In this document: positions 45,082-54,854 of the stretch, one piece after another
Layout: each line of letters starts with the position of its first letter
Numbering within the stretch: position 1 is the stretch's first letter
Source of the DNA: Candidatus Nosocomiicoccus stercorigallinarum
Lineage (GTDB): Bacteria; Bacillota; Bacilli; Staphylococcales; Salinicoccaceae
Assembly: GCA_019119225.1 (NCBI GenBank)
Contig: DWXM01000071.1
Coordinates: forward strand, 1-64,000
Direction: 5' to 3'
Length of the DNA stretch: 64,000 bases
Program-made: the position numbers and the translations under genes
The notes under the pieces: model-generated
What the model was told of the DNA's origin: nothing
The model's input: the letters and a program-made list of their open reading frames with translations, nothing else
Databases searched by the model: none

Positions 45082-46827
45082 TTACTTAGTATAGTCACGT
45101 ACGCGTGGTTCGATTAAGCTAACATCGACATCTTCATACTCAAAACGTGGTGCTTCTGTAGGACCTTCATAGTGGGCTTTCGTAGTTTTTAGCCACTCTT
45201 CGTCATTACGGTCAGGGAATTCTGGTTTGTAGTGTGCACCACGTGATTCGTTACGGTTTAATGCACCGATTGTGATTACACGCGCTAACACGAGCATATT
45301 CCATAATTGTCGAGTGAAGAACGCCGCTTGGTTACTCCACTGTTTTGTATCGTCCATGTTGATATTATGATACCTTTCCATGAGCTTAACGATTTCTTTA
45401 TCAGTTTCTACTAATTTGTCGTTTTCACGTACAACCGTTACGTTGTGTGTCATTAACTCACCAAGTTCACGATGTAGTTGATATGCGTTCTCTTCACCTT
45501 TCATATTTAGAATGTTGTGCCAACGATCTTCTTCGTGCTTAACTGCATCGTCATAGATTGAAGCGTCAACATCTTCATATGATTTTTCTAAAGAATTTAC
45601 ATATTCAATAGCATTTGGCCCTGCGACCATACCACCGTAAATTGCTGATAATAATGAGTTTGCACCTAGTCTGTTTGCACCGTGTTGTGAATAATCACAT
45701 TCACCTGCAGCAAATAGTCCAGGAATATTTGTCATTTGATCGTAATCTACGTATAATCCACCCATTGAATAGTGAACTGCTGGGAAGATTTTCATTGGAA
45801 CTTTACGTGGGTCATCTCCAGTAAATTTCTCGTAAATTTCGATAATTCCACCTAATTTAACATCTAACTCATGTGGATCTTTGTGTGATAAATCAAGGTA
45901 AACCATGTTTTCACCGTTAATACCTAATTTTTGATTCACACATACATCGAAGATTTCACGAGTTGCGATGTCACGCGGTACTAAGTTACCATAGTTTGGA
46001 TATTTTTCTTCTAAGAAATACCAAGGTTTACCGTCTTTATATGTCCAAATACGTCCACCTTCACCACGTGCAGATTCACTCATAAGACGTAACTTGTCAT
46101 CTCCAGGAATTGCTGTTGGGTGAATTTGGATAAATTCACCGTTCGCGTAAATTGCACCTTGTTGATAAACGATAGATGCCGCTGAACCTGTATTGATCAT
46201 TGAGTTTGTAGACTTACCAAAGATGATACCAGGTCCACCAGTTGCCATAATTACAGCATCTCCACCAAATGATTTAATTTCACCTGATTTAATATTTTGA
46301 GCTGTAATTCCTCTCGCACGTCCTTCAGAATCTTTAACAATTCCTAGGAATTCCCATCCTTCAAATTTATTAACTAATCCTTCAACTTCGAACTTTCTTA
46401 CTTGCTCATCAAGAGCATACAGTAATTGTTGACCAGTCGTTGCACCAGCAAATGCAGTACGGTGGTAAAGTGTTCCACCAAAACGACGGAAGTCAAGTAA
46501 ACCTTCTGGCGTACGGCTGAACATAACTCCCATACGATCAAGTAAGTGAATGATTTTTGGTGCTGCTTCTGTCATAGCTTTTACAGGTGGTTGGTTTGCT
46601 AAAAAGTCTCCACCATAAACTGTGTCGTCAAAGTGTTTATATGGTGAGTCACCTTCACCTTTAGTATTGACGGCACCGTTAATTCCACCTTGTGCACATA
46701 CTGAGTGCGATCGTTTTACTGGAACGATTGAAAATAGATCGACCTGTGCACCACTTTCCGCTGCTTTTATCGTTGCCATAAGACCTGCAAGTCCTCCACC
46801 GACAACGATAACTTTATTATTTGCCAT
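45082..46827 (-). CDS. sdhA: Succinate dehydrogenase flavoprotein subunit
   Basis: The 581-residue flavoprotein has the FAD motif VVGGGLAGLMA, the covalent-FAD histidine region HSVCAQGGING, and catalytic blocks HPTAIPGDDKLRLMSESARGEGG and GEC-YSQHGANRLGANSLLS. It oxidises succinate to fumarate at the membrane. The start was set at the ATG at 46827 after AAAGGAGTG; the longer frame adds 21 codons inside sdhC. Confidence 0.97.
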   Translation of the reverse strand: MANNKVIVVGGGLAGLMATIKAAESGAQVDLFSIVPVKRSHSVCAQGGINGAVNTKGEGDSPYKHFDDTVYGGDFLANQPPVKAMTEAAPKIIHLLDRMGVMFSRTPEGLLDFRRFGGTLYHRTAFAGATTGQQLLYALDEQVRKFEVEGLVNKFEGWEFLGIVKDSEGRARGITAQNIKSGEIKSFGGDAVIMATGGPGIIFGKSTNSMINTGSAASIVYQQGAIYANGEFIQIHPTAIPGDDKLRLMSESARGEGGRIWTYKDGKPWYFLEEKYPNYGNLVPRDIATREIFDVCVNQKLGINGENMVYLDLSHKDPHELDVKLGGIIEIYEKFTGDDPRKVPMKIFPAVHYSMGGLYVDYDQMTNIPGLFAAGECDYSQHGANRLGANSLLSAIYGGMVAGPNAIEYVNSLEKSYEDVDASIYDDAVKHEEDRWHNILNMKGEENAYQLHRELGELMTHNVTVVRENDKLVETDKEIVKLMERYHNINMDDTKQWSNQAAFFTRQLWNMLVLARVITIGALNRNESRGAHYKPEFPDRNDEEWLKTTKAHYEGPTEAPRFEYEDVDVSLIEPRVRDYTK

Positions 46828-46840
46828 TAATGACACTCCT

Positions 46841-47452
46841 TTAAATAAATGCGAATAATGTTTGAACTCCGATAAATCCAACGATAACAAATACGATAAT
46901 TGCTACGTAGCTCATCACTTGTTGTGATTTAGGAGATTGCGTAATACCCCAAGTAATCATAAATGACCATAATCCGTTCGCAAAGTGGAATACTACTGAA
47001 AGTACTCCGATTACGTAAAATACAAACCAAAATGGATTTTCTAGAATATCAGCCATCATGTCAAAGTTAACCTCTGCACCGAACAATACTTGGAAACGTG
47101 TTTGGTACACGTGTATCGCAATGAATACAAAAGCAAGAATACCTGTAATTCTTTGGAGTAAGAACATCCAGTTTCTATATGTACCGTAACGTCCGACGTT
47201 GTTTTTAGCCGTAAACGCGATGTAAACCCCATAAATTCCGTGGAATAAAATTGGTAAGTAAATTACAAATGTTTCTAATACTAAAACAAATGGTAAGTTA
47301 CCCATGACACCAGCCGCTGTGTTGAACGCTTCTGGTCCTCGTGTCGCAAAGTTGTTAATCACTAAGTGTTGGACTAAGAATACACCTAGTGGTATAACAC
47401 CAAGCAATGAATGCAATCTTCTCACAAAATAGCTCGAATCTTGTTTAGACAC
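46841..47452 (-). CDS. sdhC: Succinate dehydrogenase cytochrome b558 subunit
   Basis: The 203-residue membrane protein has five hydrophobic helices and conserved haem-ligand-type histidines (RRLHSLLGVIPLG, VQHLVIN, LFHGIYG, IHVYQTRF, FHFANGLWS). It is the single five-span dihaem anchor of the Bacillus type, so no sdhD is expected. The start is a GTG at 47452, just after GGGGGGA. The promoter TTGATT-17 bp-TAAAAT lies 46-74 bp upstream. Confidence 0.93.
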   Translation of the reverse strand: MSKQDSSYFVRRLHSLLGVIPLGVFLVQHLVINNFATRGPEAFNTAAGVMGNLPFVLVLETFVIYLPILFHGIYGVYIAFTAKNNVGRYGTYRNWMFLLQRITGILAFVFIAIHVYQTRFQVLFGAEVNFDMMADILENPFWFVFYVIGVLSVVFHFANGLWSFMITWGITQSPKSQQVMSYVAIIVFVIVGFIGVQTLFAFI

Positions 47453-47497
47453 TATTGTCCCCCCTAACCAAATTAACAAATCATAGTGTTGCTTATT

Positions 47498-47526
47498 ATT
47501 TTACGACTCCTCATTACTTAAATCAA
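47498..47526 (-). promoter_or_regulatory. Promoter of sdhCAB
   Basis: TTGATT (47526-47521) and TAAAAT (47503-47498) are 17 bp apart on the minus strand. Confidence 0.7.
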
Positions 47527-47543
47527 GATTGATTAAAGCCTTT

Positions 47544-49328
47544 TCACTTATTATTCTGAAGTTTTTCAACGATTCTCTCAGCGACGTTTTCAGGAATTCC
47601 AATTCTTTTAAAGTCTTCAACTGATTTAGTTTTTATATTTTCAACGGAACCAAACGCTCGTAATATCGATTGTTTACGTTTTGGTCCTAAACCTTCAATA
47701 TCATCTAGCGCTGAGCGAAATGCTGATTTTTTACGCGTATTTCTATGAAATGATATCGCAAACCTATGGACTTCATCTTGTATTCTTTGGAGCAAATAAA
47801 ATGTCTGTGAGTTTTTCTTAAGGGGAACAATTTCAGCATTATCACCATACAATAATTCTGCTGTATTATGCTTATCGTCTTTTTTAACTCCTGCTACGGG
47901 GATAAAAACTCCAAGTTCATCTTTTAAAATGCTTTTTGCAGCATTCATTTGACCAATTCCACCATCGACAATGATAAGATCTGGAAGCGGCGATCCTTCA
48001 CGTAGTACACGGCTATAACGACGTCTGATGACTTCTCGCATCGATTCATAATCGTCCGGCCCTTCAACAGTTTTAATTTTATATTTTCGGTATGATTTTT
48101 TATCTGGTTTACCATCTATAAATGTGACCATCGCACTAACGGGATCTGCGCCTTGAATATTAGAGTTATCAAACGCTTCGATATGTCTTGGTGCTTCGAT
48201 GTTTAATACGTCACCGAGTGTATCTATTGCTTCAACCGTTCGCGCTTCGTCTCTAGCAATAATTTCAAAACGATTTTTAATTGCGATTTCAGCATTTTTA
48301 TTAGCAAGATCTACCATTTCTCGTTTACTTCCACGTTTTGGCGTGATAACTTTCATCGGTAACGCTTCTTTTAAGATTGACGGGTTAATTGCTACTGGTA
48401 AATGAACTTCTTTTGGCTTCAAGTTAGAATCTAACTCATAAAACTGATATACAAAACGGTTAAATTCTTCTTCGACGGTGTCATTCATCGCAAACATTTC
48501 TGCTTTTTTCTCAATCAATTTACCATTACGTACAAGTAAAACGCTAATGGACATCCAACCATTATAAGTAAAATAGCCAAATGAGTCTCGAGCTGTCATA
48601 TCGCTTGTTAACATATTTTGTTTTTCCATCGTTGCATTTATATGATGAATTAAATCTCGGTATTCTTTGGCGCGCTCAAACTCTAACTCTTCAGCTGCCG
48701 TATTCATTTTATTCGTTAAATCATCCACGACAGATTTCGTATCACCATTTAAAAAGTTCGTAATGCCTTGAATCATTTCTCGATTTTGTTTTTGAGTGAC
48801 CTCATAGACACAAGGTCCCAAACATTGACCGATATGATAATAAAGACATAAGCGGTCTGGCATCGTATCACATTTTCTTAACGGATAAATACGGTCAAGA
48901 AGACGTTTTGTTTCGTGTGCACTATATGCGTTTGGATACGGCCCAAAATATGTCCCATTACTTGGCTTAACTGTACGCGTGACAAGTAGCCTCGGATGCT
49001 TTTCTTTTGTAATTTTTATAAATGGATAACTTTTGTCGTCCTTTAAAAGTATGTTATACCTTGGTTGATGTTTTTTAATGAGTGTATTTTCAAGTAATAA
49101 TGACTCAACTTCAGAGTCTGTGACAACAAAATCAAAATCGACGATGTCGCTTACAAGTCTCATCGTTTTTTCATCGTGAGCACCGGTAAAATATGATCTT
49201 ACTCGATTTCTTAAATTTTTAGCTTTACCGACATAAATAATTACATCGTTTTTATTTTTCATTAAATAACAACCAGGTTCTTTTGGTAAAACTGAAAGTT
49301 TTAGTCTTAATTGTGAGTTGTCTGTCAT
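47544..49328 (-). CDS. uvrC: UvrABC system protein C
   Basis: The 594-residue excision-repair nuclease has the GIY-YIG domain ([26 protein letters not shown], about residues 18-43), a UVR motif ([22 protein letters not shown]), the RNase H-like C-terminal nuclease ([24 protein letters not shown]) and a terminal helix-hairpin-helix pair ([18 protein letters not shown]). It cuts on both sides of bulky lesions. It lies between trxA and sdhC as in staphylococci. Confidence 0.97.
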   Translation of the reverse strand: MTDNSQLRLKLSVLPKEPGCYLMKNKNDVIIYVGKAKNLRNRVRSYFTGAHDEKTMRLVSDIVDFDFVVTDSEVESLLLENTLIKKHQPRYNILLKDDKSYPFIKITKEKHPRLLVTRTVKPSNGTYFGPYPNAYSAHETKRLLDRIYPLRKCDTMPDRLCLYYHIGQCLGPCVYEVTQKQNREMIQGITNFLNGDTKSVVDDLTNKMNTAAEELEFERAKEYRDLIHHINATMEKQNMLTSDMTARDSFGYFTYNGWMSISVLLVRNGKLIEKKAEMFAMNDTVEEEFNRFVYQFYELDSNLKPKEVHLPVAINPSILKEALPMKVITPKRGSKREMVDLANKNAEIAIKNRFEIIARDEARTVEAIDTLGDVLNIEAPRHIEAFDNSNIQGADPVSAMVTFIDGKPDKKSYRKYKIKTVEGPDDYESMREVIRRRYSRVLREGSPLPDLIIVDGGIGQMNAAKSILKDELGVFIPVAGVKKDDKHNTAELLYGDNAEIVPLKKNSQTFYLLQRIQDEVHRFAISFHRNTRKKSAFRSALDDIEGLGPKRKQSILRAFGSVENIKTKSVEDFKRIGIPENVAERIVEKLQNNK

Positions 49329-49351
49329 ACATCATCCCTCAATTGATATAA

Positions 49352-49374
49352 AAAAAGCCGCTGATGCGGCTTAA
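49352..49374 (-). terminator. Terminator of trxA
   Basis: AAGCCGC-ATCA-GCGGCTT followed by seven Ts on the minus strand. Confidence 0.9.
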
Positions 49375-49381
49375 AAATTTA

Positions 49382-49696
49382 TTAGATATGTTTTTCAATT
49401 AGAGAAACAAGTTGTTCTTTCGGTTGGAAACCTACAACTTTGTCCACTTCTTCTCCGTCTTTCATTAAGATAAGTGTTGGAATTGACATTACACCATAAT
49501 CAGCAGCTGTTGCTTGGTTTTCGTCAACGTTAACTTTAACGATGTCCGCTTTACCTTCAACCTCAGTTGCTACTTCTTCTAATACAGGTGCAATCATTTT
49601 ACAAGGTCCACACCATGGTGCCCAGAAGTCAACAAGTTTTACACCTTCACTAATTGTTTCTTTAAATTCTGCATCATTTGCTTCAATAATTGCCAT
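49382..49696 (-). CDS. trxA: Thioredoxin
   Basis: The 104-residue thioredoxin has the redox motif WCGPCK (Cys29, Cys32), the cis-proline in MSIPTLILMKDG and a normal fold length. The start ATG at 49696 follows TTGGAGG; five upstream codons overlap the ribosome site. It reduces disulfides in the cytosol. It is a single transcript with its own terminator. Confidence 0.97.
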   Translation of the reverse strand: MAIIEANDAEFKETISEGVKLVDFWAPWCGPCKMIAPVLEEVATEVEGKADIVKVNVDENQATAADYGVMSIPTLILMKDGEEVDKVVGFQPKEQLVSLIEKHI

Positions 49697-49770
49697 TTGA
49701 TTTGCCTCCAAATTTTATTGTTCTTTTATTATAACAGTTTTTATTATATAGAAAAATATTATGCTTACAC

Positions 49771-49878
49771 TTATTGGAATACTGTTAAATATAATATTCC
49801 AGATATAAACATAATAATCGCAAAAGCAATTAATACTTTTGCTAGTCTATACATATCAAAGTTATCTATTTTAAACAC
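49771..49878 (-). CDS. Putative small membrane peptide after mutS2
   Basis: A short ORF starts at a GTG directly abutting the mutS2 stop (35 residues), or at an ATG at 49854 (27 residues, MYRLAKVLIAFAIIMF...). It encodes one hydrophobic helix (VLIAFAIIMFISGILYLTVF) with a basic start. The ribosome site is weak for both starts, so it could be translated only by coupling to mutS2, or not at all. No function is recognised. Confidence 0.4.
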   Translation of the reverse strand: MFKIDNFDMYRLAKVLIAFAIIMFISGILYLTVFQ

Positions 49879-52200
49879 CTACTTCATTGTAACAATAGTT
49901 ACACCAAATCCGCCTTCATTTGGCATCCCTTGTCTAAATGATTTTACTTTACTATGTCGCCTTAACGTCTTTTCTACCGCTTCTTTTAAAGCGCCAGTCC
50001 CTTTACCATGAATAATTTCTACTTCATTTAAATTCGATAAAACAACTTGATCTAAATATCTATCTAATCGAATCACAGCGTCTTCATATCTCTCACCACG
50101 TAAATCTAAACTTGATGAAATACTTTGACTTCTTACACGTCTAGAGACTACTGGCTTTTGCTTTTTCTCTTTACGTTTCTTTAACTCATTACGTGGGACT
50201 TTCATTTTTATAATACCCATTTGTACAGAGATTTCGTCACCTTCAATATCGATGACTTCACCTTTTTGACCGTATGATAGTACATCTACAGAATCTCCGA
50301 TTTCTAATGTTGAAGTGTCGTCAGACTTTACATCTTTTTTAATATCTTTTTCGTAATAACTGTCTGTTAATTCTTTTTTAGCGTCAATGAGTTTATGTGA
50401 CTCGATATGGTCGACACCGAGTTCTTTCATTAGCTCTAATTCCTCAATGATGCGAGATGCTTTCTCTTCTGATGCTTTAATAATACGATTTGCTTTTTCT
50501 TCAGCCGCTTCAACTAGTCGTTCTTTTTGATTTTCATAATCTTTTAAGTAAATATTTAACTCTTTATATAATGCTTTAGTATTTTCGAGTAACTCGTACG
50601 TTTGTCTTTCATTTTCTCTCGCTTCTTTCGTATGAGATTCTAGCGATGATATCATCTCATTAATTTCATAGTTATCTCGACCAGATAACTCTTCTGCTCG
50701 TCGAATCACAGATTGTTCTAAACCGAGTTTTTCAGAAATTTTAAACGCATTTGACTTACCTGGTATCCCCATCATCAGTCTATATGTTGGAGATAACGTA
50801 TCGACGTCAAATTCCATAGAAGCATTTATAACGTCATCACGACTATACGAAAATGATTTAAGTTCTTTATAGTGAGTCGTTGCGATTGTACGTATATTTT
50901 GATTTAACAGGAATTCTAATATACTAATCGCAAGAGCTGCACCTTCTTCAGGGTCTGTACCCGCACCTAACTCATCCAGTATGACTAAACTATTTTTTGT
51001 TGCGACGTTTAATATATGACTAATATTTGTTAAATGACTAGAGAATGTTGAGAGTGACTGTTCAATCGATTGTTCGTCTCCAATATCTGCATAGACGTTA
51101 TCAAATATCGGCAGTCTTGATCCGTCCATAGCTGGAATTGGAATACCACTTTGTGCCATTAAGACACATAAGCCAATTGTTTTAATTGTCACTGTTTTAC
51201 CACCGGTATTCGGTCCAGTAATAATAACAGATAAGTCATCGATAAACACATCATTTTTAACAACTTCATCGATATCGATTAGTGGATGATACGCTTGAGA
51301 TAGATGAAAATCTATATCTCTATCGACTCTTGGTATTGTCCCTTTAATTGAATTACCGTATTTTGCTTTTGCGTGAATTAAATCGAGAGTGTGTAGTATA
51401 TCGTCAATACGTAATAGTTCTTTTTCTTCAGCAACGACACGATTTGTCAGTTCTGCTAGAATCTTTTCAACTTCTACGTTTTCTTTCTCCCTTAATCTAG
51501 AAATCTTATTTGATAACTCGACAATTGCCATCGGTTCGATATACACCGTTTGCCCAGTCGCACTCACGTCATGGACAATCCCTTTGACTGAACTTTGTGA
51601 GTCTGCTTTAACAGGTAATACGTATCTGTTATTTCTCATCGTAATAATTGAATCGCTTAAATGTTTACTCGAACGTCTTAAAATATCATTTAGTCTCGTA
51701 CGAATCGAACTTTCTTCACGGTTAATTTGTCGTCTAATTTTTAACAACTCGTTAGATGCGTGATCGAGTACACCATTTTCGTCTACTGTACTATTAATTT
51801 CTTTATAGAGTGCTTTATCTTCAGGAAGTTCGTTTGTATATACTTCAATCGATGAAAGTTCTATGTCATCTTCTTTAAATGCTTCAATCGTATCAATCAG
51901 CATATCTTTACGATTTAACATACCTTTAATTTTTAGAAATTCGCTAACTGTTAATACGCTACCGATTTGTGCACGCTTAACGAATCCTTTAATATCCGTA
52001 ATGCCTGCCATCTCTAAATGTTGGTGTCTAAGAATCGTTAAAATATCATCTGTTTCGTTTAAATTACTTTTAACGACTTCAGGTGATGTTTGAAATAAAT
52101 CGACGGATATTTTACTTTTTGTCTTATCACTTACTGCATAGTCTTTCACACGCTCGAGTATTTTATTATATTCTAATGCGCGAATTGAACGCTTATTCAT
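49879..52200 (-). CDS. mutS2: MutS2 endonuclease / ribosome-rescue ATPase
   Basis: The 773-residue protein has the MutS core ATPase (Walker A GPNTGGKTVT at about residue 330; DELGAGTDPEEGAAL; ATTHYKELKSF), a long coiled coil and a C-terminal Smr nuclease domain (SLDLRGERYEDAVIRLDRYLD and IIHGKGTGALKEAV). It lacks the mismatch-binding N-terminal domain, as MutS2 does. MutS2 is linked to recombination control and collided-ribosome rescue in relatives. It follows polX by six bases. Confidence 0.95.
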   Translation of the reverse strand: MNKRSIRALEYNKILERVKDYAVSDKTKSKISVDLFQTSPEVVKSNLNETDDILTILRHQHLEMAGITDIKGFVKRAQIGSVLTVSEFLKIKGMLNRKDMLIDTIEAFKEDDIELSSIEVYTNELPEDKALYKEINSTVDENGVLDHASNELLKIRRQINREESSIRTRLNDILRRSSKHLSDSIITMRNNRYVLPVKADSQSSVKGIVHDVSATGQTVYIEPMAIVELSNKISRLREKENVEVEKILAELTNRVVAEEKELLRIDDILHTLDLIHAKAKYGNSIKGTIPRVDRDIDFHLSQAYHPLIDIDEVVKNDVFIDDLSVIITGPNTGGKTVTIKTIGLCVLMAQSGIPIPAMDGSRLPIFDNVYADIGDEQSIEQSLSTFSSHLTNISHILNVATKNSLVILDELGAGTDPEEGAALAISILEFLLNQNIRTIATTHYKELKSFSYSRDDVINASMEFDVDTLSPTYRLMMGIPGKSNAFKISEKLGLEQSVIRRAEELSGRDNYEINEMISSLESHTKEARENERQTYELLENTKALYKELNIYLKDYENQKERLVEAAEEKANRIIKASEEKASRIIEELELMKELGVDHIESHKLIDAKKELTDSYYEKDIKKDVKSDDTSTLEIGDSVDVLSYGQKGEVIDIEGDEISVQMGIIKMKVPRNELKKRKEKKQKPVVSRRVRSQSISSSLDLRGERYEDAVIRLDRYLDQVVLSNLNEVEIIHGKGTGALKEAVEKTLRRHSKVKSFRQGMPNEGGFGVTIVTMK

Positions 52201-52206
52201 AAATTA

Positions 52207-53898
52207 TCACTTACCATCTTCTATAAATTGTTTAAACTCTTTTCTAGTTTTTGTATTTAATACTTGTTCTTTGTTGATTAGCCCTTTTTGTAGTGTCGCG
52301 ATACCGTACTTCATAAATTCTAAATGATCGATGTGGTGGGCATCCGTATTTACTGTTAACATCACATCTTTACCATAAATAACGTCACTTGATAAGTCTA
52401 GACGCTGAGGATTTGCATTAACTTCTAATATTGTATTTGTCTCTTTTGCGAGTTTAAGTAAAGCTTCGATGTCTACTTTGTATCCCTCACGTCGACCAAT
52501 TAATCGTCCTGTTGGATGTGCAATATGTCTGACATACGGATTTTCCATCGCTGATTTTAAACGATGCATAATTTCTTCAGTCGTTTGATTAAAGTTTGAA
52601 TGGATACTTGCGATAACGTAATCTAACTCTTTAAGTATATCATCAGAGTAATCTAGAGTACCATCGGCTAAAATATCCATTTCTGTCCCAGCATATACAT
52701 CAATTTCACTATATTCATTATTAATTTTACGAATTTCTTCAATTTGTTTCATTAGTCTCTCATCACTTAAGCCATTAGCAACGGATAGGTTTTTTGAGTG
52801 ATCAGTAATCACTATATACTCATATCCACGTTCAATACATGCTTCAACCATTTCTCGAATATTAAATGCACCATCACTATATGTCGTATGCATATGGATG
52901 TCACCTTTAATATCGTCAAGTGTGACAATATTACTTATATCTGTATCAATTTCACTTCCATTTTCACGCATTGCTGGTGGGTAGAATGGTAAATCAAAAT
53001 GATTATAAAACTCCGTTTCACTTTTGAACGTAATAATCTCACCATCACGTTCAACGCCGTACTCATTAATCTTCTCATTTCTTTCTTTAGCAATCTGACG
53101 AAGTCTTACGTTATGTTCTTTACTTCCAGTAAAGTGTTGGAGTGTTGAATAGTACTCATCACCACTCACTAAACGAAAGTCGACTTGAATCTTTGTGAGT
53201 CCTTCTTCGTACATAATAGACGTTTTCTTTTCACCTTTAGCGATAAATAACTTAAAAAATCCAGCGGTTTCAATATCTTTTATAAACTGCTTTGCCTCAT
53301 CAGTTTTAATAATAAAGTCAATATCCCCACTCGTTTCGGCTAAACGTCTTGCGCTCCCGGCAATGTCGAACGTTTCAATATAATCTAGATTATTTAAAAA
53401 TTCTTCAATTGTTTCACTAATGTGAATTACAGTACTAATTGGGTAGCGTTTAACATCATTTAACTCTAGTAAACCATTTAATATATTTTCTTCTGTTTTC
53501 TTACCAAAACCAGGTAACTTTTGAAGCTTACCGTCACGTAAAAACTTTTCTAATTCATCTAACGTACTAATTCCAGTGGTTTCATATATCTTTGCTACTC
53601 TTTTCGCACCGAGTCCAGGTATTTTTGTCATATATGTGAGTCCAACAGGTGTTTCTTCTTTTAGCTCATTTAAAAGACTACTTTCTCCTGTTTCTATATA
53701 TTCCTCAATTACTTCTCTCGTTCCTTTACCGATTCCTTTAATATCAGAAAAACTTTCAATTTCTGAAAACGAACGCTGATCTCTTTCTAGTGCTGCTGCT
53801 GCTTTTCTATAGGCAGAAACTCTAAACCCGTTTTCTAAATTTAACTCTAAATATATAGCGATATCTTCGAGTAATCGGATAATATCTTTTTTCGTCAT
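52207..53898 (-). CDS. polX: DNA polymerase/3'-5' exonuclease PolX
   Basis: The 563-residue protein combines an N-terminal Pol beta-like part (HhH motifs FSDIKGIGKGTREVIEEY and IPGLGAKRVAKIYE; nucleotidyltransferase segment GSARRLAETSGDIDFI) with a C-terminal PHP exonuclease (IHMHTTYSDG at about residue 334, and VNTDAHHIDHL). It fills short gaps in base-excision repair. The start was set at the ATG at 53898 after GGAGGAA. It precedes mutS2 in one unit. Confidence 0.95.
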   Translation of the reverse strand: MTKKDIIRLLEDIAIYLELNLENGFRVSAYRKAAAALERDQRSFSEIESFSDIKGIGKGTREVIEEYIETGESSLLNELKEETPVGLTYMTKIPGLGAKRVAKIYETTGISTLDELEKFLRDGKLQKLPGFGKKTEENILNGLLELNDVKRYPISTVIHISETIEEFLNNLDYIETFDIAGSARRLAETSGDIDFIIKTDEAKQFIKDIETAGFFKLFIAKGEKKTSIMYEEGLTKIQVDFRLVSGDEYYSTLQHFTGSKEHNVRLRQIAKERNEKINEYGVERDGEIITFKSETEFYNHFDLPFYPPAMRENGSEIDTDISNIVTLDDIKGDIHMHTTYSDGAFNIREMVEACIERGYEYIVITDHSKNLSVANGLSDERLMKQIEEIRKINNEYSEIDVYAGTEMDILADGTLDYSDDILKELDYVIASIHSNFNQTTEEIMHRLKSAMENPYVRHIAHPTGRLIGRREGYKVDIEALLKLAKETNTILEVNANPQRLDLSSDVIYGKDVMLTVNTDAHHIDHLEFMKYGIATLQKGLINKEQVLNTKTRKEFKQFIEDGK

Positions 53899-53913
53899 AA
53901 CTTTTTCCTCCAT

Positions 53914-53940
53914 AAAAAATAGGGCCTTCTGGCCCTAGTT
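53914..53940 (-). terminator. Terminator-like hairpin after cvpA
   Basis: On the minus strand ACTAGGGCC-AGAA-GGCCCTA is followed by TTTTTT. It lies between cvpA and the polX ribosome site. Confidence 0.75.
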
Positions 53941-53943
53941 AAA

Positions 53944-54471
53944 TTATATTTGTGACCAGTCTTTTAACTTGTCAGAAATAATTAGCGTATGATCCATTAT
54001 AAACGTTGATAGTTGAGAATTTGAGATTGCTTCTTGTAGACCGGTAGACGGTATAGTTGCTAAAAAGAATATAATAACTGCTAGCACATAGATACATTCA
54101 ATTACTCCAATAATCGTACCGATAATTTTACTACGTTTTCTCTCAAATATAATTTGATTGACAAAGTCAAACACGCTAACGATGATTTGAATAATTAATT
54201 TAGAGACGATAAAAATGAATAAAAAAGCAGACATATAGTAATATGCTTGTTCTAAATTTTGAATAGTTGGTAAAACGACGTTTTCTACTTCAGACACACT
54301 CGACGGATATGGCATTATTAAATCCAGTTTTTTTCCGAGTGTTTCATAGTTCAGTCTTGCGATTACTAATGCTGAAACTGTGCCGAGAAAGTGTAATAGC
54401 TGTAATAATCCACCGCGTCTAAAACCGGCGATTCCACTTAGTATAATCAGTATTAATATAAGTAGTGTCAT
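53944..54471 (-). CDS. CvpA-family membrane protein
   Basis: The 175-residue protein has four hydrophobic segments and the CvpA features GFRRGGLLQLLHFLGTVSALVIA near the start and FERKRSKIIGTIIGVIECI in the second half. The family was named for colicin V production in E. coli; its role in Gram-positives is unclear. It follows zapA by three bases, a common linkage. Confidence 0.88.
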   Translation of the reverse strand: MTLLILILIILSGIAGFRRGGLLQLLHFLGTVSALVIARLNYETLGKKLDLIMPYPSSVSEVENVVLPTIQNLEQAYYYMSAFLFIFIVSKLIIQIIVSVFDFVNQIIFERKRSKIIGTIIGVIECIYVLAVIIFFLATIPSTGLQEAISNSQLSTFIMDHTLIISDKLKDWSQI

Positions 54472-54474
54472 AGA

Positions 54475-54732
54475 CTACTCCTTTAGCTCTTTTAGTTCTT
54501 TTAATACTTTATCATACTTTTCTTCGAGCTGGATATATTCGTCCATTAAATTCACGCATGTTAGAACTGCTTTACGATGTAGATCAAGTCCAGCATTCAT
54601 ACGCGCGACTTCACACAGCTTATCATCTACCGCTTCAGCAACATACTCTAAATATTCTTTATCGTTTGAACCAACTAACGTGTATTCACTATTGTAAATT
54701 TTTACAGATACTCTATTCTTTTTATTGTTCAT
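54475..54732 (-). CDS. zapA: Cell division protein ZapA
   Basis: The 85-residue protein matches ZapA in size and content: an N-terminal beta part (NRVSVKIYNSEYTLVGSNDKEYLEYVAEAVDDKL), then a helix leading into a coiled coil (MDEYIQLEEKYDKVLKELKELKE). ZapA bundles FtsZ filaments at the division site. It is upstream of and coupled to cvpA. Confidence 0.9.
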   Translation of the reverse strand: MNNKKNRVSVKIYNSEYTLVGSNDKEYLEYVAEAVDDKLCEVARMNAGLDLHRKAVLTCVNLMDEYIQLEEKYDKVLKELKELKE

Positions 54733-54825
54733 AGTAATCTCTCTTTTTCTTTCAATAATTCATTTAAATTTATTTTAATTATACTGAACAGTGTGCGTAT
54801 TCACAACAATTCTAATTCAATTATT

Positions 54826-54854
54826 GAAAAAAGAGGCAATTATGCCTCTTTTTA
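54826..54854 (-). terminator. Terminator of pheST
   Basis: AAAGAGGCATAA and TTGCCTCTTT form a stem followed by Ts on the minus strand. Confidence 0.85.
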
